Origin: Tessaracoccus aquimaris
Lineage (GTDB): Bacteria > Actinomycetota > Actinomycetes > Propionibacteriales > Propionibacteriaceae
Assembly: GCF_001997345.1 (NCBI RefSeq)
Contig: NZ_CP019606.1
Location: 3,658,001-3,722,000, forward strand
Reading direction: 5' to 3'
Length of the DNA: 64,000 bases
Shown piece after piece: positions 14,316-22,891 of this stretch. Both the position numbers and the translations under genes were made by a program. Under the pieces are notes generated by a model. The model was not told the origin of the DNA. It saw only the letters and a list, made by a program, of their open reading frames with translations, and made no database searches. The first letter of the stretch is position 1; every line of letters begins with the position of its first letter.

Positions 14316-15836
14316 ATGAGGCTGTTGCCGACCCCGACCCAGGTGGACTGGAACGACGGCGAGTTCCCGCTTCCCAACCCGCTCCCGGTCAGGGGAGGCG
14401 GGCCAGCGGCGCAGGTGCTCTCGGAGCGCCTGAACATCGCGGCGGGCCTGGGGATCGACGCTGACGGCGAGGGCCCAGGCGTCGAGTTCATCCGCGACGA
14501 GACGCTCGGCGCAGAGGCCTACCGTCTCACCGTCGACGGCGAGGGCGTCCGGATCGCCTCATCCGACGACCGGGGAGCGGGCTGGGCGGTGCAGACGCTG
14601 CTGCAACTGCTCCCCGTCCAGGTGCACGGCCCCGGCCCGATGCAGCCGGGCGACCTGCGCGTGCCGCACGTCGAGATCCTCGACGCCCCCACCTACGGTT
14701 GGCGCGGCTCGCACATCGACGTGGTGCGGCACTTCTTCCCGGTCGAGGCGCTGCTGCGCCACCTCGACGTGATGGCCATGCACAAGCTCAACGTGCTGCA
14801 TCTGCACCTGACCGACGACCAGGGCTGGCGGCTGCCCGTCGCCAAGTACCCGAGGCTCGCAGAGGTCGCGGCGTGGCGGCCTGGCACCCTCGCCGGCCAC
14901 CACACGCTGCCCGGCGACATCCTCGAGCACGACGGTCGCCCGCACGGCGGGTCCTACACAGAGGACGACCTGCGGCGCCTCGTCGCGGCAGCCGACCGGC
15001 TCGGCATCATGGTGGTCCCCGAGATCGACATGCCGGGGCACATGGAGGCCGTGGTGGCCGCCTACCCCGAGTTCGGCGCCTGCGACCACGTGCAGCACCC
15101 GCGCACCTCGTTCGCCATCTCGGAGCACGTGCTGCGCCTCGACGAGGCCTCGCTGCAGTTCTGCAGGGACGCCCTCGACGCGGCCATGGACCTGTTCCCC
15201 GGCTCGCCCATCCACATCGGCGGCGACGAATGCCCCGGCAGCGAGTGGTTCGCGGACCCGGCCTCGGTCGAGACCATGGCCCGGATCGGCGCGACCGATG
15301 CGGCCTCCGCCCAGGCCTGGTTCGAGCGCGAGATGTGCGAACACGTCACCTCGGCAGGCCGCACGGTGATCGCCTGGGACGAGGTCCTCGACGGCGGCGC
15401 CCCCGACGGCACCGTGGTGATGGCCTGGCGCAACCGCGAGGCCGTCGCCCGCGCGTCCGCGGCGGGGCACGATGTGATCGCCGCCCCCGTGGAGTTCACC
15501 TACTTCGACTACAGCCAGTACGAGGGCCCCGAGCAACCGCTCGCCATCAACGGCCCCACCGGCCAGGCGCGCGTCGCGGAACTGACCCAGGTGCTACGCG
15601 AGGTCGAGGGCCCCGGCACCCTGCTCGGCGGGCAGTTCCAGTTGTGGACCGAGTACATCCCCACCTGGGCCCGCGCCGAGTACAACCTGTGGCCGCGCGG
15701 CGCGTCGGTCGCGCAGCAGTTGTGGGCGGGCGACCCGGCTGGGACGGGCAGCGTCGCAGGCCTGGGGCGCCACCTCGACAGGCTGACCGCCGCGGAGGTG
15801 AACTGGTGCCGTCCGCCGCGCGAGGACCCGCGGTGA
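14316..15836 (+). CDS. GH20 beta-N-acetylhexosaminidase
   Basis: A 506-residue glycoside hydrolase family 20 enzyme that removes terminal GlcNAc or GalNAc from glycans. After an N-terminal GH20b-like domain, the TIM barrel begins at YGWRGSHIDVVRHFFPVE. HLTDDQGWRLP, VVPEIDMPGHMEA and HIGGDECPGSEW are signature segments; the Asp-Glu pair in GGDE is the substrate-assisted catalytic dyad. No signal peptide is visible, so it is probably cytoplasmic, acting on imported oligosaccharides. ATG 14316 is chosen as the start of the family-like sequence, with GAGGAAG upstream. Nearby sugar transport and fucosidase genes suggest a shared glycan diet. Confidence 0.94.
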   Translation: MRLLPTPTQVDWNDGEFPLPNPLPVRGGGPAAQVLSERLNIAAGLGIDADGEGPGVEFIRDETLGAEAYRLTVDGEGVRIASSDDRGAGWAVQTLLQLLPVQVHGPGPMQPGDLRVPHVEILDAPTYGWRGSHIDVVRHFFPVEALLRHLDVMAMHKLNVLHLHLTDDQGWRLPVAKYPRLAEVAAWRPGTLAGHHTLPGDILEHDGRPHGGSYTEDDLRRLVAAADRLGIMVVPEIDMPGHMEAVVAAYPEFGACDHVQHPRTSFAISEHVLRLDEASLQFCRDALDAAMDLFPGSPIHIGGDECPGSEWFADPASVETMARIGATDAASAQAWFEREMCEHVTSAGRTVIAWDEVLDGGAPDGTVVMAWRNREAVARASAAGHDVIAAPVEFTYFDYSQYEGPEQPLAINGPTGQARVAELTQVLREVEGPGTLLGGQFQLWTEYIPTWARAEYNLWPRGASVAQQLWAGDPAGTGSVAGLGRHLDRLTAAEVNWCRPPREDPR

Positions 15837-15919
15837 CGCGCCGGGCGCGCGCGTGGTTTAGTTGGTCCAATTCGATCGCGAGCGAGCCGATCAGGCTCGC
15901 GGGGACACAGGAGGCATAG

Positions 15920-16636
15920 GTGGGCGACGGTGGGCTCTTCGACTGGAACCAGGTTCCGGTCCAGGTGCTGCTCGCCTCGCTGGCGTTCGTGCTGTGCGCC
16001 ATCATCGGGATGGAGCGGCAGTTCCAGCACAAGTCGGCGGGCATCAAGACGCATGCCCTCGTCGGCCTGGGAAGCTGCGTCTTCACGCTGATCTCGGTGG
16101 AGGGGTTCGTGTACCTCGCCGAGTACCACGTGACGCGCGACCCGTCGCGCATCGCGGCCCAGATCGTCAGCGGCATCGGCTTCCTGGGCGCCGGCCTGAT
16201 CTTCGTCAACCGTGACGTGGTGCGCGGCCTGACGACGGCGGCGTCGATCTGGCTCGCGGCGGCGATCGGCATGGCCTGCGGCTCCGGACTGATCCCCCTC
16301 GCGGTGCTCGCCACCGTCCTGCACTTCATCGCGGCGCTCGCCATCCCGCCCCTTGCCCGGCTGCTGCCGCAGAAGGGCGACCGCGCCTCGGTGGTGGTGA
16401 CCTACACCGACGGGCGCGGCGCGTTGCGCACCATCCTGGAGGAGGCCACCGCGATGGGATGCCGCACCACGCTGCTCAACACCAAGCAGAAGCACGACGA
16501 GGAGGGCGCCACCGTGATCCTCGCCGAGATGCGCTTCCAGGGCGGCCCGCAGTTGCGTGACGTGATGGCGCAACTGATGGACCTACCGGACGTGGTGGGC
16601 GTCGAACAGGGTCGCCCCGATCCCGACGAGCTCTAG
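15920..16636 (+). CDS. MgtC/SapB-family membrane protein
   Basis: A 238-residue protein with four to five N-terminal transmembrane helices (VQVLLASLAFVLCAIIGMER, THALVGLGSCVFTLIS, QIVSGIGFLGAGLIFV, TTAASIWLAAAIGMACG), typical of MgtC/SapB. A soluble C-terminal ACT-like domain of ~80 residues (ASVVVTYTDGRGALRTIL) follows. MgtC-type proteins are linked to Mg limitation and control of F-ATPase in some bacteria; the role here is not known. The GTG start is preceded by ACAGGAGG. Confidence 0.9.
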   Translation: MGDGGLFDWNQVPVQVLLASLAFVLCAIIGMERQFQHKSAGIKTHALVGLGSCVFTLISVEGFVYLAEYHVTRDPSRIAAQIVSGIGFLGAGLIFVNRDVVRGLTTAASIWLAAAIGMACGSGLIPLAVLATVLHFIAALAIPPLARLLPQKGDRASVVVTYTDGRGALRTILEEATAMGCRTTLLNTKQKHDEEGATVILAEMRFQGGPQLRDVMAQLMDLPDVVGVEQGRPDPDEL

Positions 16637-16679
16637 CGAAGCCCTGGACTGGGCCGGATCGCTGCGTAGGCTTGGCGGC

Positions 16680-16955
16680 ATGTGCCGCAACATTCGTCCG
16701 TTGAACAACTTCGAGCCGCCCGCCACCTCAGACGAGGTGCGCGCCGCGGCGCTGCAATATGTCCGCAAGGTGGCGGGTGCCACCAAGCCGAGCAAGGCCA
16801 ACGAGGAGGTCTTCAACCGCGCCGTCGAGGAGATCGCCCACATCACGGCCCACCTGCTCGAGGACCTGGTCACCACCGCCCCGGCCAAGGACAGGGAGGT
16901 CGAGGCCGCCAAGGCGAAGGAGCGCTCAGCAAAGCGCTTCGCCGACGCCTCCTGA
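16680..16955 (+). CDS. DUF2277 family protein
   Basis: A 91-residue soluble protein matching the DUF2277 family, common in actinobacteria. The highly conserved beginning MCRNIRPLNNFEPPATSDEV and the following AALQYVRKVAGATKPSKANEE are diagnostic. The conserved cysteine is residue 2. No function is established. It ends with a basic helical tail and is followed by a strong hairpin at 16970-16997. Confidence 0.92.
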   Translation: MCRNIRPLNNFEPPATSDEVRAAALQYVRKVAGATKPSKANEEVFNRAVEEIAHITAHLLEDLVTTAPAKDREVEAAKAKERSAKRFADAS

Positions 16956-16969
16956 GGCTCAGCAGCAGG

Positions 16970-16997
16970 CTGCCCCGCGCCGGAAGGCGCGGGGCAG
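16970..16997 (+). terminator. 12-bp GC-rich hairpin with GGAA loop
   Basis: CTGCCCCGCGCC and GGCGCGGGGCAG pair perfectly around GGAA, 15 nt after the DUF2277 stop. There is no poly-T tail, but the stem is very stable. Confidence 0.7.
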
Positions 16998-17020
16998 TCG
17001 CGCGTTCCCGCCGCCCTGGG

Positions 17021-17059
17021 CACTGACAAAATTCAATTCCGAAACAGAGTTGACAAATA
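17021..17059 (+). promoter_or_regulatory. AT-rich promoter region with two TGACAAA direct repeats upstream of the ROK gene
   Basis: The stretch is markedly AT-richer than its surroundings. TGACAAA occurs at 17024-17030 and 17051-17057, 27 bp apart, and TTGACA at 17050-17055 fits a -35 box. No convincing -10 follows. It could carry the promoter and operator of the ROK regulator gene. Confidence 0.4.
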
Positions 17060-17115
17060 CAAGGGCGATGGCCTTGACTTGGGTGCAGACCGCCCCACCG
17101 TCGAGGAGGAACGAG

Positions 17116-18264
17116 ATGACTGACCAGAAGGCGCACGCCGAACTCCTCGGCGCCATGCGCCTGGACAACGTCGCGCGTTGCTTCGAGCACCTCCGCGACG
17201 CCGGCGCAAGCACCGTCGCCGACCTCGCGGCGGCCGTCGGCCTCTCCCGCCCTGCCGTCTCGAAGCGGATCCCCGACCTGATCGCGCTCGGCCTGGTGCG
17301 CGAGGAGGCGCCCCTCCAGAAGCGCGGCCAGAGCACCGGTCGCCCGGCCTCCAGGTACGCGGTGCGCGACGACTCCGGCGCGGTCGTCGGCGTCGACCTG
17401 GGGCGCCACACGAACCGGATCGTGGTGGCCAACCTCAACGGCGCCGTCGTCGACCGGGCAGACTTCCCCGAGGACCACACCCTCCCCATCGCGCGGCGCC
17501 TCGAGAGGCTCCGCGCCCAGGTGGCCGACCTGCTCGGCCGCAACGGCGAACTCGGCGACCTCCGCGCTGTCGGGGCCGCGATCCCCGGGCGTCCGGACGG
17601 CGACGGGCTGATGACGCTGTCGATGGTCTTCCCCGAGTGGAACGGCGTCAACGTCCGCGAGGCGCTCGAGGGCGTCTTCGGCGTCCCCGTCGCCCTCGAG
17701 AACGACCTGAACGCCGCTGCCCTCGCGGAGAACCGGCTCGGCGGCGCCCCCGCCGACATGGTGCTGGCGCTGGTCTGGCACCAGGTGGCCTCAGGGATAC
17801 TGACCGACGGCGCCCTGCAGCGCGGACGGCACGGCGCGGCGGGCGACCTGTACCGGCTCCGCTCGACGCACCGCGACGACTTCCGCGAGCGCTGGCCGTC
17901 GATGCCGGAGTTTCGGGCAAGCGTCGCGGCAGCGGAGGACGGCGACCCCGCCGAACTGGCCCTCCTGGAACAGTTCGCCGCCGCAGCGGGAGAGCAACTG
18001 GCCCACCTGGTCGTCGCCATCGACCCCGAGACTCTGCTGCTCTACGGCGAGGCCGTCGAGAGCGAACTGGTCTGCTCGCTGGTGGAACGAGCCACGGCCC
18101 ATGCGGTCCTGACCCCTGCGGGCACCCGGATCGAACGCGCGCGACTCGGCGCCGCCGCCCCGGCGCTCGGCGTCACGATGGTCGCGCTCGAGCACCTGTC
18201 GGCACGCATCTTCGGCGAGGGTCACGCGGCCTTCCGGCTCCTGGACGCCAGGCGCGCCCAGTGA
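17116..18264 (+). CDS. ROK-family transcriptional regulator
   Basis: A 382-residue regulator with an N-terminal winged helix-turn-helix (residues ~15-75, DAGASTVADLAAAVGLSRPAV then SKRIPDLIALGLV) and a ROK sugar-kinase-like domain. ALENDLNAAALAE matches the ROK consensus, but the ATP-site DxGxT is degenerate (GVDLGRHTN) and the zinc-binding CxCGxxGC motif is absent (GRHGAAGDLYR), so kinase activity is unlikely. ATG 17116 is chosen for the GAGGAGGA ribosome-binding site; the frame is open further upstream without family similarity. It precedes a sugar ABC transporter and fucosidase and is probably their sugar-responsive repressor. Confidence 0.88.
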   Translation: MTDQKAHAELLGAMRLDNVARCFEHLRDAGASTVADLAAAVGLSRPAVSKRIPDLIALGLVREEAPLQKRGQSTGRPASRYAVRDDSGAVVGVDLGRHTNRIVVANLNGAVVDRADFPEDHTLPIARRLERLRAQVADLLGRNGELGDLRAVGAAIPGRPDGDGLMTLSMVFPEWNGVNVREALEGVFGVPVALENDLNAAALAENRLGGAPADMVLALVWHQVASGILTDGALQRGRHGAAGDLYRLRSTHRDDFRERWPSMPEFRASVAAAEDGDPAELALLEQFAAAAGEQLAHLVVAIDPETLLLYGEAVESELVCSLVERATAHAVLTPAGTRIERARLGAAAPALGVTMVALEHLSARIFGEGHAAFRLLDARRAQ

Positions 18265-18334
18265 GGCACTCGAATCTCGGGAAAGGACACCAGATAGCGA
18301 ACCGGTGACGGCTCAGCCGACCTAGCGACACCGC

Positions 18335-18349
18335 AGAGGCGACGCCTCT
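18335..18349. promoter_or_regulatory. Palindrome AGAGGCG-A-CGCCTCT upstream of the sugar ABC operon
   Basis: A perfect 15-bp inverted repeat in the 248-bp gap between the ROK gene and the solute-binding-protein gene. It is a candidate ROK operator; a small RNA hairpin is the alternative. Nothing else recognisable lies in this gap. Confidence 0.4.
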
Positions 18350-18512
18350 CTCAAGGCCCCCGGAACAGCCGGGGCGGCCACGGCGCTCCGCGCCCGACCG
18401 GCGAAACACCTCGCCGCACCCACCACCTCCAGCGGAGGACGACACCGTCCATCCGTGTCCCGAACGCGCCCGCGTCCGGACAACACCCCAGAATCCCTGG
18501 AAAGGAAACCCC

Positions 18513-19799
18513 ATGAATCACAGACGATTCTTCCGCGCCGCCATCGGGCTCGCCAGCGTCGGCGCCCTGCTGCTGAGCGCCTGCGGCTCCGACACCCCGC
18601 CCGCCGAGAACGGCTCCGGCTCGACCGTCGTGTACGTCGTGCCGAGCAGTTGGACCAAGCTCGGCGCGCTGACCACCAACATCGACGCGTGGGAGGCCAA
18701 GACCGGCAACACCGTCGAACTGCAGGCCATCCCCGACGAGCAGTACGACTCGACCGTCCGCGCCCGGCTCCAGGGCGGCGAGGGCATCGACGTCTTCGCA
18801 GGCCAGGACTCCGTCGAGGACAAGGCCGCGATCATGCTCGCCGCGGACGAGTCCCTGTTCGCCTCGCGGATGGCAGAGAGCGTCCTCGAGTCGATGCGCT
18901 CCGGCGACGGCAAGATCTACTCCTACCCCGGCGCCGACGCGCTGAGCTCGTTCGGCCTCTTCTACAACAAGGACGTCTTCGAGGCGGCGGGCGTCACGCA
19001 ACTGCCCACCACGCTCGCCGAACTGACCGACGCGCTCACCAAGATCGACGCGACGGGCAAGGCCCCTCTTTCGCTGTCCGGAGCCGAGGGCTGGACGCTG
19101 CTGCAGCACCGCAACTCGGTCAACGCAAACCTGCTCGGCGACGACCCTGAGGTCGCGGCCAAGCTCGCCTCGAACGCCACCACCTGGGCGGCCATCCCGG
19201 GCGTCACGCAGCAGTACGAGGCGCTGGAAGGATGGGCGAAGTCCGGCCTTCTCAACGACGACGCGCTGACCGCCAGCTACGAGGGCGTCATCAAGGCCGT
19301 CGCCACCGGCGAGACCGGCGCCATCATCAACGGCTCCTGGGTGCTCGGCGAGATCCGCAAGCAGAACCCCGACGCCAACGTCGGCTTCCTCGCGCTGCCG
19401 ACCGAGACGGGCAAGAACACCATCGCGCTGTCGACCCCGCAGATGATGCACATCGCCGCCAAGAGCAAGGTCGCGGCGCAGGCGAAGGACCTTCTCGTCT
19501 TCCTCGGCGAGCCCGCGCAGGTCGAGAAGAACCTCGAACTGTCTCCCGGCGTCCCCGCCTTCACCGACGTCACGCTCAAGGGCGACGAGCCCGTGATCGC
19601 CGACATCAACGCCTACGTCACCGACGGCCACGTCGGGCTTGCGTTCGACACCGCGACGACCTTCCCGACCCCCGAGGCCGACCTGATCGCCGCCTACCAG
19701 GAACTCCTGGCCGGCCGCATCGACGCCGCGGGCTTCGTCCAGCAGGTCGACACCGCATGGGCCAACGCTGGCGCGACCGCCGGCCGCGAGGGGTTCTGA
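18513..19799 (+). CDS. ABC transporter sugar-binding lipoprotein
   Basis: A 428-residue extracellular solute-binding protein of the type that serves carbohydrate ABC importers. The signal peptide ends in a lipobox LLSAC (cysteine 27), so the mature protein is lipid-anchored outside the membrane. Segments typical of the family are WEAKTGNTVELQAIPDEQYDS, the GLFYNKDVFEAAGVTQLPTT ligand-domain motif and NGSWVLGEIRKQNPDANVGF. The gene opens a transporter operon with two permeases; no ATPase gene is present here, so a shared MsiK-type ATPase probably energises it, as is usual in actinobacteria. The substrate is likely a fucose-containing oligosaccharide, inferred from the fucosidase next door. Confidence 0.93.
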   Translation: MNHRRFFRAAIGLASVGALLLSACGSDTPPAENGSGSTVVYVVPSSWTKLGALTTNIDAWEAKTGNTVELQAIPDEQYDSTVRARLQGGEGIDVFAGQDSVEDKAAIMLAADESLFASRMAESVLESMRSGDGKIYSYPGADALSSFGLFYNKDVFEAAGVTQLPTTLAELTDALTKIDATGKAPLSLSGAEGWTLLQHRNSVNANLLGDDPEVAAKLASNATTWAAIPGVTQQYEALEGWAKSGLLNDDALTASYEGVIKAVATGETGAIINGSWVLGEIRKQNPDANVGFLALPTETGKNTIALSTPQMMHIAAKSKVAAQAKDLLVFLGEPAQVEKNLELSPGVPAFTDVTLKGDEPVIADINAYVTDGHVGLAFDTATTFPTPEADLIAAYQELLAGRIDAAGFVQQVDTAWANAGATAGREGF

Positions 19800-19802
19800 G
19801 CC

Positions 19803-20714
19803 ATGAGTGAGCGGGCAGCACGGAGACGCTCCAGGGGACCGGCCATGGCGAGGGCGTACCCCTACTGGTTCCTCGCCCCGGCGACGGCCATCTTCGGCGC
19901 GTTCTTCGTGCTGCCCGCCCTGCTCGGCATGTGGCTGAGCTTCACCAACGCGTCGACGGTGGCGTCGCGGCAGGACTTCATCGGCCTCGACAACTTCCGG
20001 CTGCTGATCAGGAACGGGCCCGCCTTCCTCGGCGCGCTCGGCAACCAGGTCATCTACGCGGCCAGCACCACGATCGGCAAGACCGGGATCGGCGTGGTCC
20101 TCGCGTTCTTCCTGAACCGGGCCTTCGTCGGCCGCAACGCGCTGCGCGCGCTGGTGTACATGCCGATCATGTTCTCGACGATCGTCGTCGGCATCGTGTT
20201 CCGCTTCATCCTGGCGGGCGACGGTCTCCTCAACGACGTGCTGCGCGGCGTCGGGCTCGGCGTCCTCGCCCGGGACTGGCTCGGGAGCTTCGAGTTGGCC
20301 CTGTGGTCGGTGTCTGCCATCGACATCTGGATGGGCGTCGGCTGGACCGTCGTGCTGGTGCTCGCAGCGCTTCAGGGGGTTCCCGAGGAGCTGATCGAGT
20401 CGGCGAAGATCGACGGCGCAAGCAGGTGGCGGCAGGCGACCCAGGTGTCGCTGCCGATCGTCATGCCGACGGTGGGGCTGGCCGCCCTGCTGACCACGAT
20501 CTCCGGCCTGAAGTCCTTCGAGATCATCTACGCAACAACAGGCGGGGGCCCGGGCAGGTCGACCGAGGTGATGACGACGTTCATCGCGCGGGCGCTCGGC
20601 ACCACCAACCTCGGATACGCGTCGGCGGTCGGCTTCGTGCAGTTCGCCGTCATCACCGTGATCGCCCTTGGCATCAGCCGGGTGACCCGTCGGGTCGAAG
20701 GGAACCAGTCGTGA
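19803..20714 (+). CDS. Sugar ABC transporter permease (MalF/UgpA type)
   Basis: A 303-residue inner-membrane permease with six predicted helices, starting at PYWFLAPATAIFGAFFVLPALLG. The EAA loop near residue 200 (PEELIESAKIDGASRWRQA) is the contact site for the ATPase. It starts 3 nt after the solute-binding protein gene and overlaps the second permease by 4 bp (GTGA). It imports sugar together with its partner permease and the lipoprotein. Confidence 0.93.
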   Translation: MSERAARRRSRGPAMARAYPYWFLAPATAIFGAFFVLPALLGMWLSFTNASTVASRQDFIGLDNFRLLIRNGPAFLGALGNQVIYAASTTIGKTGIGVVLAFFLNRAFVGRNALRALVYMPIMFSTIVVGIVFRFILAGDGLLNDVLRGVGLGVLARDWLGSFELALWSVSAIDIWMGVGWTVVLVLAALQGVPEELIESAKIDGASRWRQATQVSLPIVMPTVGLAALLTTISGLKSFEIIYATTGGGPGRSTEVMTTFIARALGTTNLGYASAVGFVQFAVITVIALGISRVTRRVEGNQS

Positions 20715-21535
20715 GGCGTCAACGCATCACCTCGAACATCGTCACGCTGATCGTCGGGGTGGCCGTCGCGGCGATCTTCCTGGTCCCGATGGCGCTCGTC
20801 CTGCTCAACTCGGTCAAGTCCTCGGCGGAGGCCGCGTCCTTCGACTTCGCGCTGCCGGCGGCCTGGCGGTTCGACAACTACCTGACGGTCATCCGGGAGC
20901 CGTCGGTGGCCACCGGCCTCGTCAACAGCGCCATCATCACGGTGGGGGTGACGGCCGTCACCATCACGATCTGCGCCTTGGCCGGGTACGTGATCGCCAG
21001 GCGCACCAGCATCGTCACCCGCGGCGTCTACGCCTTCCTGCTCGCTGGCATGATCGCCCCGTTCTCCTTCGTGCCCGCGATCCGGGTGCTGCAGTGGTTC
21101 GGCCTCTACAACACCCACGCGGGCCTGATCCTCTCCGACGTCGCCACCCAGATCCCGTTCATGGTGCTGATCTTCACCAGCTTCGTGCGGCAGATCCCCA
21201 CCAGCCTCGACGAGGCGGCGATGATCGACGGCGCCGGGCAGCTACGGATCTTCTTCCGGGTGATCTTCCCGCTGATGAAGCCGGTCACCTTCACCGCGCT
21301 GGTGCTGCTGTTCACCTACGCATGGAACGAGTTCCAGAACGTCTTGTTCCTCACCTCGTCGTCGTCGATGTGGACCATGCCGATGACCGTCTACAACTTC
21401 CAGAGCCTCTACACCTACGACTACTCGCTCGTCTCGGCCAACCTCGTCATCACGATCATCCCGGTGCTTGTGGTGTACCTGTTCGCGCAGCGCTACATCA
21501 TCTCCGGCATGGTCGCCGGGTCAGTAAAGGGCTGA
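20711..21535 (+). CDS. Sugar ABC transporter permease (MalG/UgpE type)
   Basis: A 274-residue permease with six transmembrane helices (first one TLIVGVAVAAIFLVPMALVL) and the EAA loop SLDEAAMIDGAGQLRIFF. I use the GTG at 20711, which overlaps the stop of the first permease; the longer upstream reading is antisense-like shadow. It is the second half of the heterodimeric translocation pore. The fucosidase gene follows after 32 nt. Confidence 0.93.
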   Translation: MRRQRITSNIVTLIVGVAVAAIFLVPMALVLLNSVKSSAEAASFDFALPAAWRFDNYLTVIREPSVATGLVNSAIITVGVTAVTITICALAGYVIARRTSIVTRGVYAFLLAGMIAPFSFVPAIRVLQWFGLYNTHAGLILSDVATQIPFMVLIFTSFVRQIPTSLDEAAMIDGAGQLRIFFRVIFPLMKPVTFTALVLLFTYAWNEFQNVLFLTSSSSMWTMPMTVYNFQSLYTYDYSLVSANLVITIIPVLVVYLFAQRYIISGMVAGSVKG

Positions 21536-21567
21536 CCCCCAGCCCTCCACACACAGAAGAGAGTTTC

Positions 21568-22866
21568 ATGTCTGATCGCTTTGCCCGCTCGCGGTGGTTC
21601 CAGCAGGACCGCTTCGGCATGTTCATCCACTGGGGCCCGTACTCGGTGGCCGGACGAGGGGAGTGGCAGCGCTCGCACGAGGAGTTGCCGAGGGAGGCGT
21701 ACCAGCCGTTCATCGACGGGTTCCAGCCCCACGGCTTCGACGCAGAGCGCTGGGCGGACGCCGCGGAGAAGGCGGGGATGCGCTACGCGGTGCTGACCGT
21801 GAAGCATCACGACGGGTTCTGCCTGTTCGACAGCCGGCACGCCATCTCCGGCGTGATGAGCAACGGCTTCGGGCGCGACCTGCTCGCCGAGTTCCTGGCG
21901 GCCTTCCGCGCCCGCGGCATCAAGGTCGGCGTCTACTTCTCGCTGATCGACTGGTCGCACCCCGACTACCCCGCCCACGGCGACCTCAACCACCCGCACC
22001 GCCACGACGAGGCCTACCGCGACGCCGAGCACGACTGGGACCGCTACCTGGAGTTCCTGCACGCCCAGGTCCGCGAGGTGATGAGCAACTACGGCTCGCT
22101 CGACCTGGTGTGGTTCGACTTCTCCTATGACGACATGTCGGGCGAGAAGTGGCGGGCGCGCGAACTCGTCGAGATGATCCGTGAGCTGCAGCCAGACATC
22201 CTGATCAACAACCGGCTCGAGGCAAACGGCGGCAGCTTCGGCTCGATCGCCGAGCCGGAGCCGAAGCCGTGGGCGGGCGACTTCGTCTCACCCGAGCAAC
22301 TGATCCCGGCCGAGGGGATCCTCGACCAGGCGGGCTCGCCGATCCCGTGGGAGGCCTGCATGACGTTCAACAACCACTGGGGATGGTTCCGCGGCGACCA
22401 CGCGTTCAAGTCGAGCCAGACCATCATCCGCAAGCTGATCGAGGTCGTCAGCAAGGGCGGCAACCTGCTCCTCAACATCGGCCCCGACCGCGACGGCCGG
22501 ATCTCCGGCGTCGAACTGCGCATCCTGGAGGACGTCGGCCAGTGGCTGCGCACCAACGGCGACAGCATCTACGGCGCCGGGCGCGCGGGGATCGCCAAGC
22601 CTGAGTGGGGCTACTACACCTGCCGCGACGACATGCTGTACGCACACGTCCTTGAGCAGCCCATCGGGCCGCTGGCGCTGGTGGGGGTCGACACCGACAC
22701 CATCGAGGAGATCGTGATCGACTCCAAGCCTGTCGAGCGGGCCGAGTCCTGGCTGATCGAGGCCTATCCCGACATCGCCTTCGTGAGCTGGGGGGACGAC
22801 GACCCGGCGTTCACCTACGCCATGCCGGACGAGCGCGCCACCGTGGTGAGCGTGCGCCGCGGCTGA
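21568..22866 (+). CDS. GH29 alpha-L-fucosidase
   Basis: A 432-residue glycoside hydrolase of family 29, releasing alpha-linked L-fucose. The start (WFQQDRFGMFIHWGPYSVAG) and YAVLTVKHHDGFCLFDS are family hallmarks. LDLVWFDFSYD carries the aspartate nucleophile, and SKGGNLLLNIGPDRDG is conserved in the C-terminal part of the barrel. There is no signal peptide, so fucosides are probably imported first by the adjacent ABC system and cleaved inside. The start ATG 21568 follows AGAAGAGAG. It is the last gene of the operon and is convergent with kbl. Confidence 0.95.
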   Translation: MSDRFARSRWFQQDRFGMFIHWGPYSVAGRGEWQRSHEELPREAYQPFIDGFQPHGFDAERWADAAEKAGMRYAVLTVKHHDGFCLFDSRHAISGVMSNGFGRDLLAEFLAAFRARGIKVGVYFSLIDWSHPDYPAHGDLNHPHRHDEAYRDAEHDWDRYLEFLHAQVREVMSNYGSLDLVWFDFSYDDMSGEKWRARELVEMIRELQPDILINNRLEANGGSFGSIAEPEPKPWAGDFVSPEQLIPAEGILDQAGSPIPWEACMTFNNHWGWFRGDHAFKSSQTIIRKLIEVVSKGGNLLLNIGPDRDGRISGVELRILEDVGQWLRTNGDSIYGAGRAGIAKPEWGYYTCRDDMLYAHVLEQPIGPLALVGVDTDTIEEIVIDSKPVERAESWLIEAYPDIAFVSWGDDDPAFTYAMPDERATVVSVRRG

Positions 22867-22891
22867 GCGCCCTCGAGGCGGCGGCGTCTCC

